Assembly: GCF_023502235.1 (NCBI RefSeq)
Contig: NZ_JAMFLY010000001.1
Coordinates: 1,116,001-1,180,000 of the forward strand
Length of the DNA stretch: 64,000 nt
Origin: Flagellimonas myxillae
GTDB lineage: Bacteria; Bacteroidota; Bacteroidia; Flavobacteriales; Flavobacteriaceae
Reading direction: 5' to 3'
The notes beneath the pieces were generated by a model. That model was not told the origin of the DNA. It worked only from the letters and a program-made list of their open reading frames with translations, and ran no database searches. Position numbers and translations under genes: made by a program. Shown in pieces: positions 48,993 to 58,169 of this stretch (within the stretch, counting starts at the first letter, position 1; each line of letters begins with the position of its first letter).

Positions 48993-51209
48993 AATATCAA
49001 AACGGTGGGTATATTTTAAAGTGATGACCTGGTTGTTCAAAAGATCCATGTCGTTGTCGTCCTTTACAATATTAAACACTACGAAGAGGCCTGTATTTGC
49101 GTTTTGCAACCACCCGAATCTTGCATTGACCGAAGTTATTTCCGAGACATTGTTCCTTTGTATCAAACTCTGGACAAACATTCTTGGGGTAAAGGAGTAG
49201 GAGAGGCGCAGGCCACCCACCAAAGCCGTAAAATCCCCGGTGTCCAATTGAATATCACTGTGGCTGAAGGTCAGGGAGCTGATAAAACGATCTCCAATTC
49301 TGTAGTTAGCCGTTCCGCTATTGGTAATGCGGTCGCCGTTAAAGTATCCTCCAATAAACGTTCTGGAACTTAGCGAAAATGCATTGTTTGGATTGGTGAT
49401 AAGCACCAGTTGAAGCTCCTTGTTTTTATAATTGCCAACGGGTACTGTGACATCTGACAAGGTGAACTCTTCCAACACCCGTTCGGTCGTAAAATTGATT
49501 CCGGTATGTACTTCAAATCCACTTTTAAATTCCCAGTGGTTGTCCACATGCAGAAACCCGGTAATCAGTTCGTCATCAAAATTCCAATAGCCCCTATAGG
49601 AAATATGCGGGCGAATTTCCAAAAGATTCCCCATGTTCTTTAGTCGTTGCGCCTTCCAAATCAAAAATTCGGGTTTACGGAACGCGGTTCGTTGCAAAAA
49701 TCCCACTTCCGGATTGAACCCTTCCCCAACCTCAGTATATCCAGCCCTTAAATCCCAACCGTTCCAATTGTAATTGGCCAACAATTTATAGGCGTGGTCG
49801 TTTTCTTCGATTCCGGGTGTTGCACTTTTTGCAACAAAACCGGTGACTTCGGCCTTGTTGCCAATGCCCCATTTACCATCCATGGCAAAGACCCTGTTGT
49901 AGTCGTCGTCCATAGACCCTAACCCGGCTCGGTTGATAAAAATCCCACCAAGGGAAGACCGGGTGCCTTGAAAGTCGTGATTCACCCTCCCGACAGTGTA
50001 GTTATTTTTTTCGATTCCTGCCGCCTCCACATCATCCGTGAACATGCTTAAAAAGCCCACATTTGTCTGCCCAACTTTTCCTGATAATCGGGCGCCACCG
50101 ATTATAGGGACCAAATCCCCGGCAGCCCCAATTCCAATGCGTCGGCTAAAGAACAAATCAACTTCCCCGGGACTTCCTACGCTGAACTGGCCGGCGTTTT
50201 CCAAAAAAAATGCTCTTTTCTCCGGAAAGAAGAGATTAAAACGGTCTAGGTTCACTTGCTGGTCGTCCACCTCAACCTGGGCGAAATCCGTATTATACGT
50301 TAGATCCAAGGTCAAGCTGGGTGTAATGCTGTATTTGATGTCGGCACCAACTTCAAAGTTAGTGTCCGTTTCAGAAGGGTCCACGGCTTTGTTGTTGGCA
50401 ACCTGGGCCAGGGCGTAGGGTATGAGTTTTAGGTTCCCTGGATTCTTTAGGTCGAGACCTGTGAGTTTCCCGGCCAAAGAAAGTCGTTTCATGTCAAAAC
50501 CCAGAGGCAGGCTTGTCCAATAAGCCGTTTCGGTATTCTTGCTAATATTTCTTCTAAAGTTCATGCCCCAAGTTTTATTGGAGCCAGAGGCAAAGCGAAG
50601 CGAACGCAATGGAATGGCAAACTCAGCGCTCCAACCATAATCGCCAATTTGCGTCTTTACCGTCCATGATGCATCCCAATTGATATTGGTGCCTCCGATA
50701 ACCCCGCCTTGCTGTCGGTTGGCGTTGAAATTTCCCTTTCCTTCGTTATCAATCTGTGCATCGTATTCCATCCCCTGCGCGTTGGTGCCGAACAAAAAGC
50801 CGTTTTGCCGATCGTGATAGGTGTCAATGATAAACAGAAAGCTATCCTCGTCGTTCAGGTCGGCATCCCTTCTGGAATCCGAAACAACAATTTTTTCAGG
50901 TTCGGAATGGTGACAAATTACGGCCACATAAAAAGTACTTCTGCTATAGGCTACCCTTATGACGGTTTTTTCAGAAACTGCTTGTCCGTAATTGGGTCTT
51001 ATTTGAACCAGATTTTGAATGGTGGGTACAAGTTGCCAAACCGGGTCATTAATAATTTCCCCATCAACTACGGGGTCTTCCGTAAGTGCAAAGGCCCTAA
51101 ATTCGGGTCGGCTGGTTAATGAATCTAAGGACTGGGTGGTTTGGGAAAGCGCGGGGGCGATGGCCAAGAGGACCAAAAGCGCTAGGACTTTTAAGCGATT
51201 AGGGCTCAT
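48984..51209 (-). CDS. CBM9-like / DUF5916 outer-membrane protein
   Basis: A 741-residue protein with a signal peptide ('LALLVLLAIAPALSQ'). Residues 35-225 look like a carbohydrate-binding family 9 domain ('DPVVDGEIINDPVWQ', 'IRVAYSRSTFYVAVICH'). The rest is the DUF5916 barrel: 'GWSAEFAIPLRSLRF', 'LSLAGKLTGLDLKN', 'FFPEKRAFFLENAGQF' and many beta-strands ending in 'QVITLKYTHRFDILN' with a barrel-type last strand. Probably in the outer membrane; family function not established. Convergent with the MFS gene (9-nt overlap). Confidence 0.9.
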   Translation of the reverse strand: MSPNRLKVLALLVLLAIAPALSQTTQSLDSLTSRPEFRAFALTEDPVVDGEIINDPVWQLVPTIQNLVQIRPNYGQAVSEKTVIRVAYSRSTFYVAVICHHSEPEKIVVSDSRRDADLNDEDSFLFIIDTYHDRQNGFLFGTNAQGMEYDAQIDNEGKGNFNANRQQGGVIGGTNINWDASWTVKTQIGDYGWSAEFAIPLRSLRFASGSNKTWGMNFRRNISKNTETAYWTSLPLGFDMKRLSLAGKLTGLDLKNPGNLKLIPYALAQVANNKAVDPSETDTNFEVGADIKYSITPSLTLDLTYNTDFAQVEVDDQQVNLDRFNLFFPEKRAFFLENAGQFSVGSPGEVDLFFSRRIGIGAAGDLVPIIGGARLSGKVGQTNVGFLSMFTDDVEAAGIEKNNYTVGRVNHDFQGTRSSLGGIFINRAGLGSMDDDYNRVFAMDGKWGIGNKAEVTGFVAKSATPGIEENDHAYKLLANYNWNGWDLRAGYTEVGEGFNPEVGFLQRTAFRKPEFLIWKAQRLKNMGNLLEIRPHISYRGYWNFDDELITGFLHVDNHWEFKSGFEVHTGINFTTERVLEEFTLSDVTVPVGNYKNKELQLVLITNPNNAFSLSSRTFIGGYFNGDRITNSGTANYRIGDRFISSLTFSHSDIQLDTGDFTALVGGLRLSYSFTPRMFVQSLIQRNNVSEITSVNARFGWLQNANTGLFVVFNIVKDDNDMDLLNNQVITLKYTHRFDILN

Positions 51210-51319
51210 AAATTAAGGTTGGTTATAGGTAAATATAATGCTAATCTTGGAATAATTTTTGAAGCTCTTTTAACTAAGTAATTGTATTCGTATCTTATTG
51301 AAAAATAAAAAGTTGAATT

Positions 51320-51880
51320 ATGGGAACAGTTAAAAAAGCAGCAATGGGTTTGCTCGCCATTCTGGCATTTGCTTGTGGAACCTCCAAAAATTCCACACTG
51401 GTGACCGAGGCGGACATTCAAGCACTGCACAGTATCGTGGAGGAGGGGAATTTGGAAATCCGTGCACAATGGGCTAGGCCGTTATTGAGCAGCAGTATGG
51501 TCGCAATTGCGAACTCTGGACTTTTGGCACCCCAAAACAATGCGGGCCGGATAGATTTAACCGGGAATCCTGCTTTTCTAAGAATGGTTGGGGACAGCGT
51601 TTCCGCATATTTGCCATATTATGGGGAGCGAAACATGACAACGGGTTATGGCAATACCAACAATGCCATTCAGTTTGAGGGCACAGCTTTGGATTTTGAA
51701 CTGAAAGAAGATGAAAAGAGCGACGGTTATGTGGTGAATTTCAATATTGCCAATGACTCAGAGACCTACACGGTCTTTGCACGAATGTTGCCGGGCAAGT
51801 ACAGTACTATCAGTGTAAATAGCTCACATAGGCAGTCGATTAACTACAGTGGTGAAGTTTTGGCACTGAACGAGGAATAG
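51320..51880 (+). CDS. DUF4251 lipoprotein
   Basis: A 186-residue protein with lipobox 'LAILAFAC' (Cys19). The body ('GRIDLTGNPAFLRMVGDS', 'VSAYLPYYGERNMTTGYG', 'IQFEGTALDFELKED') and 'DSETYTVFARMLPGKYST' match DUF4251, a Bacteroidota family of unknown function with an elongated beta-sandwich fold. Usually an abundant single-gene lipoprotein; here it is followed 62 bp later by another secreted protein. Confidence 0.88.
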   Translation: MGTVKKAAMGLLAILAFACGTSKNSTLVTEADIQALHSIVEEGNLEIRAQWARPLLSSSMVAIANSGLLAPQNNAGRIDLTGNPAFLRMVGDSVSAYLPYYGERNMTTGYGNTNNAIQFEGTALDFELKEDEKSDGYVVNFNIANDSETYTVFARMLPGKYSTISVNSSHRQSINYSGEVLALNEE

Positions 51881-51942
51881 TTTGTCAATTATCTGATTTT
51901 AATATACATAATGATGATATTCAAATAAAAACTTTAAGTAAA

Positions 51943-52749
51943 ATGCCGCTAAAAACCAACGTAAAGCTACTTTGTTTTCTAATGTTGTCCCTTTGCACCT
52001 TGGGGTCGTATGCGCAAGACCAAAGGTTTATAGGAACCTTTATAAGCATGGATCAAACCTTTTCCGCCCAAACCAAGTATGTAGATGGGGAATATCAAGG
52101 CGTGTTGAATGCCGGTGGGGCTATGTTCGCCTACAAGGGAAAATTGGTCGATGGGGTTATACGAGGGGAGCTTTTTGGAGGGGATCGCATATTTAATTAC
52201 GTTTCAAAAGCTGTAGAAGGTGGAATCTCAGTAGAGTCCGAGGGAAATACCGTGATGTATTACCAGACCGCCCAAACCCATCAGTTGGACCAATTGGATT
52301 TAACGCCCTATTTCACCATACAGTCGCAACCCTCCCAGGTATCCACGCCGGAAAATAGCCCAAAGGCAACAGGAAAGTATGCCAAGCTCTTTAATATGAT
52401 TGCAGGGAGCCAGTTGGTATACTATCAACGAACATCCTATGTGAATAATAACAAAGCAAGTTCTCTGACCTATGTGAATTTTTGTCCAAACGGCACCTTT
52501 AATATGAACTCGGAAGGTTCGTATACCGTGCAAGGTGGGGCAGGAGGCAACGTTCATGGTGCAAACAGGGGTGGGGACTATGGCACTTGGAATGTAGAGG
52601 AACAACAAGGTGTACCTGTTTTAGCGGTTAGGTTTGCCAATGGACAAGCCACTTCCTATCCTATTAATATGGCCCACCTCAATGAAGGCCGTTGGCGCAT
52701 TGGCAATACCCAGTACGCCATTCAACGCAATGGCGCGGTCTGTCGTTGA
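51943..52749 (+). CDS. Secreted protein of unknown function
   Basis: A 268-residue protein with a signal peptide ('LCFLMLSLCTLGSYAQ'). The first half has short beta-hairpin repeats ('QTKYVDGEYQGVLNAGG', 'AYKGKLVDGVIRGELFGG') that resemble a MORN-type or 'TLDE' surface meander. The second half ('LVYYQRTSYVNNNKASSL', 'FNMNSEGSYTVQGGAGG', 'GTWNVEEQQGVPVLAVRF', 'RWRIGNTQYAIQRNGAVC') looks like a lipocalin-like or LSDAT-less beta-domain; one Cys near the end, one at mid-domain. No family recognised with confidence. Confidence 0.7.
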   Translation: MPLKTNVKLLCFLMLSLCTLGSYAQDQRFIGTFISMDQTFSAQTKYVDGEYQGVLNAGGAMFAYKGKLVDGVIRGELFGGDRIFNYVSKAVEGGISVESEGNTVMYYQTAQTHQLDQLDLTPYFTIQSQPSQVSTPENSPKATGKYAKLFNMIAGSQLVYYQRTSYVNNNKASSLTYVNFCPNGTFNMNSEGSYTVQGGAGGNVHGANRGGDYGTWNVEEQQGVPVLAVRFANGQATSYPINMAHLNEGRWRIGNTQYAIQRNGAVCR

Positions 52750-52761
52750 AGGCTAGGGATA

Positions 52762-53496
52762 TTACCAATCTATTGGCTTAAACGATTGCCCAATTTTTAA
52801 CCTTTTACCGGATTTTAGAACCAAGAACTCGTCCCGTTTATCCTTTTCCGTTGATTTGATTTCACTACGATTAACAACGAACTTTCTATGAATTCTCACA
52901 AAATTGGGATTTAGCCGTTTTGCAATGGCGCTAAGCCGCTCCCTTTTCACGAAAGTGTCCGTATCCGTATAGAAATTCAGATAATGACCCTCGGCCTCTA
53001 TCCAGTGCACAAGTGACAAGGTAAGCGTAATTTTTTTTCGCCCTTTGAATACCGAAATGGTCTCGGTGGATGCTGTGGAAAGGTGCACATAAAAGGATGC
53101 GGCCACAAGCAGCAGCAAATGGTAAAGCGCTTCCCGGCCAAAGTAATAACGGGCGTATTCCTCGTCCACAAACCCATCAAAATATCCTATGCTGTGCAAA
53201 ATTATATTGGATAAAAGGTAGAACAATCCTAAGGTAACAACACTGGTAAACCCTATTAGGACCCAATACCATTTTTTGAAATTCCTTTTGAGATATTGCT
53301 GCAATTTCACCGAAAAAATAACCACAGGAATAAACAAAAGAATCGAGACCAGAAGATATACTACGGAAACCCAAATACTGTAACTGTCGTGGTTTCGGTA
53401 CCGAATGAAGTTTTGGAGCAACGTCAGCACAAATAGGATAACCAAAATGCCAATGGAAAACCTGTAGAACTTTTTATCGCTCCAGTTGACCCTCAT
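52762..53496 (-). CDS. LytTR-family DNA-binding membrane protein
   Basis: Start at ATG 53496 ('MRVNWSDKKFYRFSIG'), 244 residues. Four N-terminal membrane segments ('FSIGILVILFVLTLLQNF', 'WVSVVYLLVSILLFIPVVI', 'WYWVLIGFTSVVTLGLFYL', 'YHLLLLVAASFYVHL'), a linker, then a LytTR domain ('VHWIEAEGHYLNFYTDTDT', 'KRLNPNFVRIHRKFVVNR', 'FLVLKSGKRLKIG'). It is a one-component regulator that senses at the membrane. LytTR proteins bind direct repeats, so it should be considered among candidates for the 10-bp repeats near 20.2 kb, though it lies 32 kb away. Confidence 0.9.
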   Translation of the reverse strand: MRVNWSDKKFYRFSIGILVILFVLTLLQNFIRYRNHDSYSIWVSVVYLLVSILLFIPVVIFSVKLQQYLKRNFKKWYWVLIGFTSVVTLGLFYLLSNIILHSIGYFDGFVDEEYARYYFGREALYHLLLLVAASFYVHLSTASTETISVFKGRKKITLTLSLVHWIEAEGHYLNFYTDTDTFVKRERLSAIAKRLNPNFVRIHRKFVVNRSEIKSTEKDKRDEFLVLKSGKRLKIGQSFKPIDW

Positions 53497-53573
53497 AATC
53501 AAGTTATTTAGAATGGTATGCAAGCAAAGATAAAGAAACTGCTTCGCGACTTTTGCAACTGATCGGCAGCTGT

Positions 53574-54086
53574 CTATTTGGTAAAAATTCCCTTGAACAT
53601 TTTTTCGGTCAGTCCTTTGGTCTGCAGCCAATCGGCCAACTCCGAGCGTTCTCCAACTTGTGCATGGTGTAAGAGCGTAAAACCGTGGGGACCTGGGGCT
53701 TTGAGCAAATGCGGATGATCTGAAATCATTTGCCTAATAAAATCATCATAGCCAAGAAATGCGTAATTGAAAATATCCAATCGCGCACCCTTGGAAACCA
53801 AATAATCCACAATATCCCTTCTCCCCATATGGCTGGCCCCGCCCACAGCGGTTTCAAAATCCCCTTTTATGAATTGGTTGGCACAATTAAGCAATAAGGG
53901 ATGCTTTTCCAATATTTTTCGGGTCTCATCAAGGCTTCTATGCGCAGCAAATACAAACTCTGTTATGAGTTCTTCGGTAAATAGCTCTTTTTCGTTTTGA
54001 TTGGAGGCGATTAACAATGCGCTCGGCCCCAGCGTTAAGGCTCCGCCCAATATCAATTTTCTTTTTAGGAATGCTTTTCTGTTCAT
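53574..54086 (-). CDS. Ankyrin-repeat protein, exported
   Basis: Start at ATG 54086, 170 residues. 'MNRKAFLKRKLILGGALTLG' has a twin-arginine-like RK-x-F-L-K stretch followed by a hydrophobic segment, so export by Tat is possible but not certain. Then about four ankyrin units ('ETAVGGASHMGRRDIVDYL', 'VSKGARLDIFNYAFLG', 'GFTLLHHAQVGERSELADWL'). Such proteins bind partner proteins; partner unknown. Followed by the LytTR gene 77 bp downstream on the same strand. Confidence 0.82.
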   Translation of the reverse strand: MNRKAFLKRKLILGGALTLGPSALLIASNQNEKELFTEELITEFVFAAHRSLDETRKILEKHPLLLNCANQFIKGDFETAVGGASHMGRRDIVDYLVSKGARLDIFNYAFLGYDDFIRQMISDHPHLLKAPGPHGFTLLHHAQVGERSELADWLQTKGLTEKMFKGIFTK

Positions 54087-54368
54087 TGTTTTTGTTTTTG
54101 ATGAATACACAAAAAACATGGAATTTTTGATCTGTTGCCCCAGATTGGAGCCTGTTTGTCGTGAACTGGTAGGTGACAGTCATGAAACTGACGAGGAACA
54201 AAAGGTTAGTGTAAGGATTTTGTAACAGCTTCGCCTTATTACGTGTAAAACCAAATAGCCACCATTTTGGTTCCCTTATTTTATGTATTTTCGAACGTAT
54301 TCAACTTCAATGCCTCGTTTACGAAATATTTACAACACGATATATTTTAACCCTTTCAGTACAAAAAG
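54087..54368. other. Divergent intergenic region, no gene
   Basis: 282 bp between the ankyrin gene and the PQQ-type dehydrogenase. AT-rich; TATTTTCG at about 54287-54294 is one base from the TAnnTTTG -7 box and could start the plus-strand transcript. Nothing else noted. Confidence 0.35.
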
Positions 54369-55559
54369 ATGACACCTTCCAAACTTCTGGTTTTTAGCTT
54401 CGCTTTTATTCTGATTTCATGCAATGGAAAAAAAGCACAAAAGGACGAAAATAAAAATTCCGAGGAAGTAGTTGCCCTAGAGCCCAAAGAAAGGGTTCAT
54501 AAGACTACCTTACCCCTAGACAGCCTTAATCTACCTAAGGGATTTAAAATTGAAGTTTACGCAGAAGGAGTGGATGGCGCACGTTCCATGACCATGGGTG
54601 ACGATGGAACCCTTTTTGTCGGTACCCGCAATGAGGGCAAGGTATATATACTTCAAGATTTGGATGGCGACCATTGGGCGGAAAAAATAACGGAGTTGGA
54701 CTCGACCTTGGAATCTCCAAATGGCGTGGCCTTTAGAAAGGGAGATCTATATGTTGCCGAAGTAAGCCGGCTATTGAAATATTCAAATATAGAATCAAAT
54801 CTCACTAGCCCTCCAGAGCCCGAGGTCATTTATGATGATTACCCTACGGAATTCCACCACGGTTGGAAGTACATCGCCTTCGGACCCGACGACAAACTTT
54901 ATGTTCCGGTTGGCGCACCCTGCAATATCTGCGATAGGACCAAGGAAGATGAAAGGTTCAACACCATCACTAGAATGGACCCAGATGGGAGCAATAGGGA
55001 GATATACGCAAGAGGAGTGAGGAATACAGTTGGATTTACCTGGCATCCCGAAACCGAGGAATTGTGGTTTACAGATAATGGAAGGGACATGATGGGCGAT
55101 GATGTACCTCCCTGCGAGTTGAACCGGGCATCTGAAATAGCGCAGCATTTTGGATATCCACATTGTCATGGTGGTAGCGTAGCTGATCCAGAATTTGGGG
55201 ACGGAAACCCCTGTTCCAATTTTGTAGCGCCGGTACAACCTCTTGGAGCGCATGTGGCGGCGCTGGGGGTAAAATTTTATACAGGAAACATGTTCCCCTC
55301 CCAATATAAGGGGCATATTTTTATGGCCGAACATGGCTCATGGAACCGTTCCTCCAAAGTGGGGTACCGAATCACCATGGTAACCTTAAAGGGCAATGAG
55401 GCAGTGGAGTACAAACCTTTTATCGATGGATGGCTTAACACCGAAACACAAGACCAATTTGGAAGACCCGTAGACCTATTGATGCTCGATGATGGTTCCA
55501 TGTTGATTTCGGATGACTTTGCAGATGCCATTTATAGGGTATCTTATGTAGGAGTCTAA
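54369..55559 (+). CDS. PQQ-dependent sugar dehydrogenase-like lipoprotein
   Basis: A 396-residue protein with lipobox 'FILISC' (Cys18) and a linker, then a six-bladed beta-propeller: 'LPKGFKIEVYAEGVDGARS', 'GTLFVGTRNEGKVYILQD', 'FHHGWKYIAFGPDDKLYV', 'GVRNTVGFTWHPETEELWF', 'IFMAEHGSWNRSSKVGYRI' and 'GRPVDLLMLDDGSMLISDD'. It resembles the glucose/sorbosone dehydrogenase family, with two Cys in 'PVGAPCNICDRTKEDERF' near the PQQ site. It would oxidise a sugar or sugar lactone in the periplasm. Ends 1 bp before the channel gene, so the two are co-transcribed. Confidence 0.88.
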   Translation: MTPSKLLVFSFAFILISCNGKKAQKDENKNSEEVVALEPKERVHKTTLPLDSLNLPKGFKIEVYAEGVDGARSMTMGDDGTLFVGTRNEGKVYILQDLDGDHWAEKITELDSTLESPNGVAFRKGDLYVAEVSRLLKYSNIESNLTSPPEPEVIYDDYPTEFHHGWKYIAFGPDDKLYVPVGAPCNICDRTKEDERFNTITRMDPDGSNREIYARGVRNTVGFTWHPETEELWFTDNGRDMMGDDVPPCELNRASEIAQHFGYPHCHGGSVADPEFGDGNPCSNFVAPVQPLGAHVAALGVKFYTGNMFPSQYKGHIFMAEHGSWNRSSKVGYRITMVTLKGNEAVEYKPFIDGWLNTETQDQFGRPVDLLMLDDGSMLISDDFADAIYRVSYVGV

Positions 55560-55560
55560 A

Positions 55561-56229
55561 ATGCTAGTGAAACTATATAAAGTAAGGTTCGAAATTTTTC
55601 TGGCCACACAATTGGCCATCCTTTTTGGGTCCCTGTTTTTCCCTGGAGATTTCTATGAGCTTACCTTGTTGCCCCTGTTGTATTTAATGGGAATTTTGGC
55701 AGGTATCCTAATGATTTCCAAGCGCAGGAAACTTACTTGGTTCTTTGTGATATTGTTTGGGGTCTCTGCTTTCATTTTTGGAAGTTCCATGATTTATCGG
55801 CAGGAATCATCCGGTGATTTGATCCTGAGGTTGATCATCTATTTCATTTTTTATATTGCCGTCACCTGGAACGTTATACAGCAAGTATGGCGAGCCAAAC
55901 ATGTAAGCAGAAAAGTTATTGTTGGGTTGATGAGCGGTTATATTTCGCTTGGGTTCCTGGCTTTTTTCTTGTTTATGGCGATAGAACTGACCCATCCGGG
56001 AGCCTTTCAGGGTACGCTAATGGAAAGCCAACAATTTGAAATCAAGAGTGAGGCTATTTTGTACTATTCCTACATTACGTTGTTGACTATCGGATATGGG
56101 GAAATAATCCCGGCCATTCCTATCGCGCAGAAAGCGGCCATTCTAGTTGGATTGTTGGGGCAGTTTTATCTGGTTATCGTAACAGCTGTCGTGGTTGAAA
56201 AATACATTAAACACTCCCACAAAGGTTGA
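55561..56229 (+). CDS. Ion-channel-like membrane protein (Kef-type pore)
   Basis: A 222-residue membrane protein with about six spans and a K+-filter-like 'SYITLLTIGYGEIIPAIPIA' in the C-terminal part, the T-I-G-Y-G signature of Ion_trans_2 pores, followed by 'AAILVGLLGQFYLVIVTAVV'. The N-terminal segments ('FLATQLAILFGSLFFPGDFY') are not the usual voltage sensor. Probably a potassium-selective or non-selective channel. Translationally close to the dehydrogenase; the functional link is unclear. Confidence 0.85.
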   Translation: MLVKLYKVRFEIFLATQLAILFGSLFFPGDFYELTLLPLLYLMGILAGILMISKRRKLTWFFVILFGVSAFIFGSSMIYRQESSGDLILRLIIYFIFYIAVTWNVIQQVWRAKHVSRKVIVGLMSGYISLGFLAFFLFMAIELTHPGAFQGTLMESQQFEIKSEAILYYSYITLLTIGYGEIIPAIPIAQKAAILVGLLGQFYLVIVTAVVVEKYIKHSHKG

Positions 56230-56258
56230 TTGGAAAGGGTCCGAAAATGTCCAACCAA

Positions 56259-56768
56259 CTACAAATTTTCAGAGCGACTTAGATTTTTCATTTTACCATA
56301 GAATTTTTGGGTATTGGATTCCAAGATTTCCAGAAATATGTGTTTGGCATTGGAGTTCCTTTTAATAGGGACGGTTTCCACAATATAGGAAAAGCCGTTA
56401 CTACTAAACTTGTATAGTGACACACCCCATGTACTGGTTTCTTCAATTTCACCGTCATAAACCACAACATCTGGCTTTTCAAATGGGGTTTTGGGGTGCA
56501 TCCAACTCAAATACCTGAGTCGCCCCTGATGGGTTCGGTCTATACGGATGGTATACTTATCGCTTGTGGAGTGAACAATTGTTTTCTCAACTTCCTCATA
56601 GATTTTTACGAGGTCCGCGTTGGCAAGATTTACATTGGTGGTCTCCAGTAGTTTTTGCTCAGTTTCGACCAATTTTTGTTGGGTGACCAAAAGTTTCTGT
56701 TCCATTTCTGAGTCCTTGCAGGAACATATCGCCAACAGCAAAACAATAAGAGTGATTGTTTTTTTCAT
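56259..56768 (-). CDS. Lipoprotein with N-terminal coiled coil, unknown function
   Basis: A 169-residue protein: lipobox 'LLAICSC' (Cys17), then heptad-type 'EQKLLVTQQKLVETEQKLLE' coiled coil and a globular region ('YTIRIDRTHQGRLRYLSWM', 'GVSLYKFSSNGFSYIVETV'). No family recognised. Single gene, converging on the channel gene. Confidence 0.68.
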   Translation of the reverse strand: MKKTITLIVLLLAICSCKDSEMEQKLLVTQQKLVETEQKLLETTNVNLANADLVKIYEEVEKTIVHSTSDKYTIRIDRTHQGRLRYLSWMHPKTPFEKPDVVVYDGEIEETSTWGVSLYKFSSNGFSYIVETVPIKRNSNAKHIFLEILESNTQKFYGKMKNLSRSENL

Positions 56769-56932
56769 GATTATATGGTTTGGTTCTTTGGCAAACTAAG
56801 TGAAACACCGCGCTGAATGATCTCCTATTTGATGAATGCCTCATTTGGGTTGACGGATGAAGGTTTGAGGGTCAATTACTAATAAAATGCTAAATCTTAC
56901 AGGGTGTGGTCAATAGGTAGATTATTTTCATA

Positions 56933-56950
56933 TATTTGTACCTACAAATA
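56933..56950. promoter_or_regulatory. 18-bp palindromic operator candidate upstream of marR-type gene
   Basis: TATTTGTA (56933-56940), CC, TACAAATA (56943-56950): 8-bp arms with a 2-bp spacer, ending 11 bp before the ATG. It overlaps TATATTTG (56931-56938), a perfect match to the Bacteroidota -7 box TAnnTTTG. Geometry and place fit autorepression by the MarR protein. Confidence 0.65.
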
Positions 56951-56961
56951 ATGTAGTGGTA

Positions 56962-57381
56962 ATGAATAGTTATTATCAAGCCATCTTCGAAATCATAAAA
57001 ACTGGGCATTGGATTACCGACGCTGTATCGCGAGAGCTAAGGGAATATGATATTTATGAGCCACAGTTCAATGTACTTCGCATTTTGGAAGGAGCCAAGA
57101 GCAGTCCGGTGTCCGTCAACTACATCTTGGAAAACATGGTGCAACGCTCCAGTAATGTAACCAGGATAGTAGACAAATTGGAAAGCAAGGGACTGGTGGA
57201 ACGTACCCTGTGCAGTGAGGACCGTAGAAAAATGGACATTTCAATTACTGAAGAAGGAAGCGAACTTCTAAAAAAGCTGAACAAAAGGGTAGGGGATTTT
57301 CATAAACCCATGCTCAACAACCTTACTCCTGAAGAAGCCAAAACATTAAAACAATTAATTCTAAAACTAAAAGGACAATAA
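56962..57381 (+). CDS. MarR-family transcriptional regulator
   Basis: Start set at ATG 56962 ('MNSYYQAIFEIIKTGHWI'), 139 residues, a normal length. Winged HTH: 'LREYDIYEPQFNVLRILEG', 'VNYILENMVQRSSNVTRIV', 'DKLESKGLVERTLCSEDRRK' (wing). A Cys ('TLCSEDRRK') close to the wing is the only Cys; whether it senses oxidants is open. Two bases upstream of the FMN reductase gene, so one operon; the MarR protein probably represses it. Confidence 0.93.
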   Translation: MNSYYQAIFEIIKTGHWITDAVSRELREYDIYEPQFNVLRILEGAKSSPVSVNYILENMVQRSSNVTRIVDKLESKGLVERTLCSEDRRKMDISITEEGSELLKKLNKRVGDFHKPMLNNLTPEEAKTLKQLILKLKGQ

Positions 57382-57383
57382 AC

Positions 57384-57914
57384 ATGAAGAAGATTATAGC
57401 CCTAGGTGGCAGCAACAGTAAAACATCCATAAATAAAACCTTGGCGACCTACGCCGCCAACCAAATCCAAGATTCTGAAGTGACAATCATTGACCTTAAT
57501 GAATATAGTTTGCCCCTATATGGACCAGACTTGGAAAAAGAAAAGGGCATTCCCCAAGATGCCAATAAATTAAACACCCAATTGGAAGAAGCCGATGGAT
57601 TGGTAGTTTCTTTGGCAGAACACAACGGTTCGTACAGTGTGGCCTTTAAAAATGCCTTCGATTGGTTATCCCGAATAGACCAAAAGGTTTGGAAAAACAA
57701 ACCCATGCTGCTCATGGCCACTTCACCAGGAGGTCGGGGAGGAGCTACGGTGCTTCAAGCCGCCAAAACTTCATTTCCGCATTTAGGAGCACAGATAGTG
57801 GCGGATTTTTCCTTGCCATCCTTCCACAATAACTTTTCGGAAACTGGAATCACGGATGATGCCCTAAAATCCGAGTTGGACCAAAAAATCAATCAATTGC
57901 AAAATGCCATTTGA
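57384..57914 (+). CDS. NADPH-dependent FMN reductase/quinone reductase
   Basis: A 176-residue flavodoxin-fold protein. 'IIALGGSNSKTSINKTLATY' is the phosphate loop, 'LPLYGPDLEKEKGIPQDA' the dimer region, 'VSLAEHNGSYSVAFKNAFDWL' and 'ATSPGGRGGATVLQAAKTS' the FMN-binding loops. Such enzymes make reduced FMN or reduce quinones, azo or chromate compounds. Second gene of the MarR operon; the likely response is to electrophiles or oxidants. Confidence 0.92.
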   Translation: MKKIIALGGSNSKTSINKTLATYAANQIQDSEVTIIDLNEYSLPLYGPDLEKEKGIPQDANKLNTQLEEADGLVVSLAEHNGSYSVAFKNAFDWLSRIDQKVWKNKPMLLMATSPGGRGGATVLQAAKTSFPHLGAQIVADFSLPSFHNNFSETGITDDALKSELDQKINQLQNAI

Positions 57915-58169
57915 CATTGGCCTAAGATCTTAACCTGTTCTATCACCTACGATTTTACACCCATGGCCATGCTTATACAAGTAAAAGATAATTTTTTCAT
58001 CTTATTTTGAGACCGACAACCTGAAATCTTCCATTTTTTATTGAAATACTAAGCAACATAAATACAAAATGGAATATGAATACACATATCTGTAATCGTA
58101 TTGGATTAATGTTGTCGGCATCTAACATTATCTTGGAATCCTAATTAACCAATTAGCAAACCAAAGGTC
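57915..58169. other. Intergenic region, no feature seen
   Basis: 255 bp of AT-rich sequence between the FMN reductase gene and the small SDR-like remnant. No repeats, hairpin or gene recognised; the promoter for the metallo-hydrolase gene should be in its second half. Confidence 0.3.
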
